From Elusimicrobiota bacterium (GTDB lineage: Bacteria; Elusimicrobiota; Elusimicrobia; 2-02-FULL-39-32), in NCBI GenBank assembly GCA_023249835.1, contig JAHFBY010000030.1:1-9710 (forward strand): DNA of 9,710 nt. The letters are read 5' to 3'. Numbering within the stretch: position 1 is the stretch's first letter; each line of letters begins with the position of its first letter. Below the pieces are notes generated by a model, which saw nothing but the letters and a program-made list of their open reading frames with translations, was not told where the DNA came from and did no database searches. The position numbers were made by a program, and so were the translations under genes. Positions 5,885-9,710 of this stretch are shown in pieces.

Positions 5885-6771
5885 CCCGTCCTCCCAAGAA
5901 CCAAAGGAACTATAATCAAGGCCAGCACCACAAATCCCATGGCCGCGTTCACTTTAAAAAACGCGAAATTGATCACTTGCGGCGTAACGCCGTTGGCGTT
6001 CACCTTCCAGTGGCTTAAAATAAATAAAATTCCAACCAATAACAATAAGCTTAATGAAGCAAAGTTTCGCAAATAACCTATCGCTAGCAGCGCTAAGGAA
6101 ATATAAGCGATGAGATGAAACCCGGCGGCAAATCGCTGGGCTCTAATTTTTCCTACAGCAGCAGGCAAGGAAAAAAGTCCCTCACTTTGGTCAAACTCCA
6201 TATCCAAAAGCGCGTAAAGTACATCAAAGCCCGCAACCCAAAAAATAGAAAATATCACCAACAGGAGAGCCGGGGTCAAGCGGGACAAAGGCAAGAGTTC
6301 CGGGCTAACAGCCAGCCAGCCGCCCATAGGAGCAACGCCCCAAGCCAAACCCAAACCCAAATGCGTCCAAGCGGTCCAACGCTTTAAAAATGGATAAATC
6401 AAAAATAATCCCATGGGAACAGGCGAAAGCCACAAACAAAGCGGCGCAATCCGGTAGGCTGCAAAAAAGAAAATTAGTATATGCAGCGCAACGAAGATCC
6501 AAGCGGAACGCACAGAAATGAGTCCCGCTGGAATTTCGCGCATTTGCGTACGCCTATTTTTTTTATCGATCTTATGGTCAATGATTCGGTTCATGGCAAA
6601 CCCGGCGGAACGCGCGGTAAAGACGGCAACAAAAATCCAAAAATAAGCGCTAACGCTAAGCGAGGGTTCCGGAGGACTTAGTTCCAGAGCCAAAAAAACT
6701 CCGGAAAAAACAATGGGCAAAGAAAAGAGGGTGTGTTCTAATTTTACAAACCGAAAATAACGAAAGATCAT
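5881..6771 (-). CDS. UbiA-family aromatic prenyltransferase (MqnP-like)
   Basis: This 296-residue integral membrane protein attaches a polyprenyl chain from polyprenyl diphosphate to an aromatic acid. The first Mg-binding motif is N61-R-I-I-D65-H-K-I-D69, followed by N-R-R-T and REIPAG (78-83). The second is D183-V-L-Y-A-L-L-D190-M-E-F-D194 followed by EGLFSLPA. YPFLKRWTAWTHLGLG lies at 126-141. Eight or nine hydrophobic segments fill the rest. This N-R-I-I-D and D-x-E-F-D style is typical of the UbiA group annotated as 4-hydroxybenzoate polyprenyltransferase in bacteria that in fact make menaquinone by the futalosine route (MqnP). The gene begins three bases after the valS stop and overlaps ubiX by four bases, so it sits inside a coupled operon. 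The ribosome binding site is weak. A ubiquinone role is possible but less likely without other ubiquinone genes in view. Confidence 0.9.
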   Translation of the reverse strand: MIFRYFRFVKLEHTLFSLPIVFSGVFLALELSPPEPSLSVSAYFWIFVAVFTARSAGFAMNRIIDHKIDKKNRRTQMREIPAGLISVRSAWIFVALHILIFFFAAYRIAPLCLWLSPVPMGLFLIYPFLKRWTAWTHLGLGLAWGVAPMGGWLAVSPELLPLSRLTPALLLVIFSIFWVAGFDVLYALLDMEFDQSEGLFSLPAAVGKIRAQRFAAGFHLIAYISLALLAIGYLRNFASLSLLLLVGILFILSHWKVNANGVTPQVINFAFFKVNAAMGFVVLALIIVPLVLGRTG

Positions 6772-6774
6772 AAC

Positions 6775-9537
6775 TCAAGCGAAAAGAGTTTCTAAATGCT
6801 CTTTGAGCCGCTCTTTCTTAAGGCCAGAACTTTCCATTCGTTCCTGCGCGCGCTCCACTTCATCTGCCGGCGCATTGGCGCGGAAATCAGGATTGCTTAA
6901 CCGCAAAGATACCCGCTCCATATCCTCTTCCACATGTTTCAACTCTTTTTCCAAACGCTGCTTTTCTTTGGAAAAATCAATTAACCCTTCGAGCGGAATG
7001 AACAGTTCAATGTCCTGCACTAAAACCGCGGCGGACTTATTGGGCTTTTGCGCGCTGGAGACAATCTGCAGTTGTTTAGCGCGGCAAAGGTGCTCCAAAT
7101 AGCGGCTATGTTTTTGGATCAATTGCGCTTGCGCGGGATCTTTGACCACCAAAATTAAGTTAAGCTTGTTGGCCGGAGGAACGTTCATTTCTGAACGGAT
7201 AGTGCGCACAGCCACGATCAGGAACCGGAACAGTTCCATTTTAGATTCCGCATCTTGCTCGACCAGCGTAGGATCTAATTGCGGGTAAGGCTGTTCCAAC
7301 AAACTTTGCGGGCGGTTCTCACCGGCCAAAGCCAATCGGGAACGCCAAATTTCTTCTGTGATGAACGGCATAACCGGATGCACTAGCATGAGCAAACGAG
7401 TCAACACATAATCTAAAGTGGCAACTACCGCGCGTTTTTGAGAACTGTCCGTTGGATCTAAAATTCGGATTTTAGAGAGTTCAATATACCAGTCGCAAAA
7501 TTCGCTCCACAAAAACTGATACAGGAGCCTGGCAGTTTGGGCTAAATTATATTCGTTAAGGGATTGGCGCACAGCCTCAATTGTTTTTTGTAAACGGCTC
7601 AAGATCCATTGATCGCACAACTCCAATTGATTTGCCCGTAAACTTTGCGCGTTTGTGGGCAGGGCCTGGCCTTGCGGAAAATTCATAAACGCGAACCGGC
7701 TCACGTTCCAAATTTTGTTGGCAAAATTACGCGCGCTGAGAAAAGTTTCGTCTGATATTTGCATGTCGCGACCGGGCACGCTTTGGCTTGCCAACACAAA
7801 ACGCAAGGCGTCGGTGCCGAATTTATCCATCATCACCAAAGGGTCAATGACGTTGCCCAAAGATTTTGACATTTTTTTACCTTGTTTATCGCGCACAATA
7901 CCGTGGATAAAAACATGGGAATAGGGAATGCGCTGGGCCGGCTCATCCATGCCTTTAGGCGCAAAGGTAAGGCCAAACATCACCATGCGCGCCACCCATA
8001 AATAGAGGATCTCGTGTCCCGTGACTAAGACGCTTGTAGGATAATATTTTTGTAAATCAGCGCTGGGTTGCGGCCACTCCAATACGCTGAAAGGCCATAA
8101 AGCCGAAGAAAACCAAGTGTCCAAAACGTCGGGATCCTGCTCCCATTGCACGCCGCCGCAAGCAGCGCATTTTTCCGGCATGGTCCCGGAAACCACGGGC
8201 GGACATGCGGTCTGGCTCGCAGGGTGAGTTGATTTTAACTCTGATGCGGGGCATCCCTGATCCTTTTTGGAGTTTAAGCAGTACCAAATCGGCACGCGGT
8301 GCCCCCACCAAATTTGCCGGGAAATACACCAATCCCGAAGGTTGTCCAGCCAATGCAAATAGGGGCCATTCCAACTGGAAGGGAATATTTGCACTAGAGT
8401 TTCGCGCGTAGCCTGGGCCGCTTCTTGGGCCATGTGTTCCACTTTTAGGAACCATTGATCAGAAACCAAAGGCTCGATGATAACACCGCAACGATAACAA
8501 GTGCCAACGGAATGCGGATAATCCTCAATTTTTTCAATGAGGCCCTGGGCTTCTAAATCTTCTAAAATTCGTTTACGACATTCCTCGCGCGAAAGCATTT
8601 GATATTGCAATGCCTTGGCGGTCATCTTGCCTTCAAACCCGATCACCGCGATTTGCTCGAGGTTGTGCCTTTCCCCGATATCAAAGTCCGCCGGATCGTG
8701 CGCTGGGGTCACTTTGACAACCCCGGTGCCGAACTTGGGGTCTACGGCTGAATCAAAAATTATGGGAATTTCTCTATTGACGATAGGCAACTGGACACTT
8801 TTGCCCTTTAAGGGGGAGTAGCGCGGGTCATCAGGATGCACTGCCACAGCCGTATCCCCCAACAAGGTTTCCGGGCGGGTTGTGGCCACGATCAGATATT
8901 GGTCGTTGGCGCCCAGCGGATAACGAATATGATAAAGCTTATCTTTACGCTCTTCAAACTCCACCTCAATATCGGAGAGCGCGGTTTGGCAGCGCACACA
9001 CCAGTTGACCATGCGCAGCCCGCGGTAGATCCACCCTTTTTTGTAAAAGCGCGAAAAAGCTTCCAACACAGCGCGCGAACAGGTCTCATCCATAGTAAAG
9101 CGAGTGCGCGACCAATCCAGGCTTGCGCCCAAACGGCGCAACTGCATGAGGATCGTGTCCCCAGATTCTTTCCGCCAACTCCACATCCGCTCCAAAAATT
9201 TTTCGCGCCCTAATTCATGGCGGGAAGTCCCTTCTTTTTTCAAAAGTTTTTCCACCACGTTTTGGGTAGCAATGCCTCCGTGGTCGGTGCCCGGCACCCA
9301 AAGCGCGTCAAAACCGTCCATTTTTTTCCAGCGAATAAGCACATCTTGGAGGGTATTGTTTAATGCGTGTCCCATATGTAAAGAACCGGTAACGTTAGGC
9401 GGCGGGATAACGATCACAAAGCTGGGCTTGGCGCTGCCCTTTTCCGGCTTAAAATAGCCTTTTTGGACCCAAAAATCGGCCCAATAAGGTTCTACTTTCT
9501 GCGGTTCATAAGTTTTAGGTATTCCCGGGTTTTCCAT
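6775..9537 (-). CDS. valS: Valyl-tRNA synthetase
   Basis: This 920-residue class I aminoacyl-tRNA synthetase charges tRNA-Val and edits threonine errors. The Rossmann start is PPPNVTGSLHMGH at 45-57 with the HIGH variant HMGH. KMSKS is at 555-559. The CP1 editing domain spans about 200-350 and carries TTRPETLLGD at 219-228. W-C-V-R-C-Q-T-A-L-S-D (179-189) is a valS hallmark. The anticodon-binding domain is at about 640-800, and the C-terminal coiled coil at about 850-920 is rich in Lys, Glu and Leu. Full length and intact. An insertion at 420-460 with cysteines at 420, 429, 445, 457 and 460 resembles the zinc knuckle of Thermus-type ValS, but the first C-x-x-C is spread out. No Shine-Dalgarno precedes the ATG, and the predicted promoter lies only about ten bases from it. 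It is the first gene of the minus-strand block; the prenyltransferase gene starts three bases after it. No T-box leader fits in that space. Confidence 0.97.
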   Translation of the reverse strand: MENPGIPKTYEPQKVEPYWADFWVQKGYFKPEKGSAKPSFVIVIPPPNVTGSLHMGHALNNTLQDVLIRWKKMDGFDALWVPGTDHGGIATQNVVEKLLKKEGTSRHELGREKFLERMWSWRKESGDTILMQLRRLGASLDWSRTRFTMDETCSRAVLEAFSRFYKKGWIYRGLRMVNWCVRCQTALSDIEVEFEERKDKLYHIRYPLGANDQYLIVATTRPETLLGDTAVAVHPDDPRYSPLKGKSVQLPIVNREIPIIFDSAVDPKFGTGVVKVTPAHDPADFDIGERHNLEQIAVIGFEGKMTAKALQYQMLSREECRKRILEDLEAQGLIEKIEDYPHSVGTCYRCGVIIEPLVSDQWFLKVEHMAQEAAQATRETLVQIFPSSWNGPYLHWLDNLRDWCISRQIWWGHRVPIWYCLNSKKDQGCPASELKSTHPASQTACPPVVSGTMPEKCAACGGVQWEQDPDVLDTWFSSALWPFSVLEWPQPSADLQKYYPTSVLVTGHEILYLWVARMVMFGLTFAPKGMDEPAQRIPYSHVFIHGIVRDKQGKKMSKSLGNVIDPLVMMDKFGTDALRFVLASQSVPGRDMQISDETFLSARNFANKIWNVSRFAFMNFPQGQALPTNAQSLRANQLELCDQWILSRLQKTIEAVRQSLNEYNLAQTARLLYQFLWSEFCDWYIELSKIRILDPTDSSQKRAVVATLDYVLTRLLMLVHPVMPFITEEIWRSRLALAGENRPQSLLEQPYPQLDPTLVEQDAESKMELFRFLIVAVRTIRSEMNVPPANKLNLILVVKDPAQAQLIQKHSRYLEHLCRAKQLQIVSSAQKPNKSAAVLVQDIELFIPLEGLIDFSKEKQRLEKELKHVEEDMERVSLRLSNPDFRANAPADEVERAQERMESSGLKKERLKEHLETLFA

Positions 9538-9710
9538 AGAGATGTCGTCGAATATTTTATTAAATTATCAGATCGCGTTCAAATGAGCCAGCTTAAGCGG
9601 AATTACTTTTATCTATAATTTCTTTTAATTGAACTTGCGCTGGATATATGTTTCCATATCACGGAACGCTAAGTGAATGCGGGCATTAGCCAATGTCTAA
9701 GATCGCTCCA
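9538..9710. other. Region upstream of valS; no clear full gene
   Basis: It holds the valS promoter and otherwise AT-rich sequence. A 23-codon minus-strand frame (9693-9625, TTG start) reads like a protein C-terminus (RIHLAFRDMETYIQRKFN) but is closed upstream by TAG at 9699-9697. On the plus strand, TATAAT at 9614-9619 and an ATG at 9693 that stays open to the edge (MSKIAP) could mark a divergent gene, without a ribosome binding site. Neither is supported well enough to call. Confidence 0.3.
9554..9582 (-). promoter_or_regulatory. Predicted sigma70-like promoter for valS and the downstream genes
   Basis: On the minus strand, TTGAAC (9582-9577) and TAAAAT (9559-9554) are separated by 17 bases, matching 4 of 6 and 5 of 6 consensus bases. 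Transcription would start near 9547, about ten bases before the valS ATG. It is the best promoter candidate for the whole minus-strand block, since later gaps are too small to hold another obvious one. Confidence 0.5.

Noticed and set aside
6345..6361. CCAAAC-type tandem repeat
   Set aside because: It has under three copies and simply encodes the Leu-Gly-Leu-Gly-Leu run of the prenyltransferase.
8836..9213. 125-codon plus-strand frame inside valS
   Set aside because: It lies wholly antisense to strongly conserved valS sequence, has no ribosome binding site and reads as low-quality protein rich in His, Pro and Arg.
9538..9710. T-box riboswitch upstream of valS
   Set aside because: The space from the predicted promoter to the ATG is about ten bases, and no T-box core or terminator-antiterminator pair was seen in the whole interval.

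Overview
This window looks like a chromosomal housekeeping segment from a diderm (Gram-negative-type) bacterium of moderate GC content. The reasons are a lipoprotein with a lipobox, a full-length valyl-tRNA synthetase, and a set of quinone-biosynthesis genes of the menaquinone (futalosine-route) type. The exact phylum cannot be read from the sequence. A little-cultivated anaerobic lineage such as Omnitrophota or Elusimicrobiota is a guess. I see no transposase, phage gene, tRNA, rRNA or CRISPR array, and nothing that clearly amounts to a new defence or mobile system.

Layout. Positions 1-169 (minus strand) hold the start of a probable secreted protein that runs off the left edge. It is divided from a small plus-strand lipoprotein gene (317-688) by a compact region with two divergent sigma70-like promoters. 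A CRP/FNR-family regulator (796-1476, plus) follows. It meets, tail to tail, a block of six minus-strand genes that fills the rest of the window.

In transcription order (right to left) the minus-strand block is valS (9537-6775), a UbiA-type prenyltransferase (6771-5881), a UbiX flavin prenyltransferase (5884-5300), a UbiD-family decarboxylase (5289-3475), a short lipoate/octanoate transferase or ligase (3485-2850) and a CNT-type nucleoside transporter (2792-1473). Gaps between the first five are -11 to +10 bases and the last is 57 bases away, so they probably form one transcript from a promoter at 9554-9582.

Function. UbiA, UbiX and UbiD form a complete biochemical module: prenylate an aromatic acid, make the prenylated-FMN cofactor, then decarboxylate with it. 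The lengths and motifs favour the menaquinone versions (MqnP, MqnM, MqnL) over the ubiquinone versions. The co-transcribed lipoyl-transfer enzyme and nucleoside transporter have no obvious direct link to quinones; the set may simply be a core-metabolism operon.

The most noteworthy details are a very short predicted leader on valS, an altered substrate-binding loop in the nucleoside transporter, an altered zinc-knuckle region in ValS, a cysteine-rich CRP/FNR regulator, and convergent genes whose stop codons share one TTAA.
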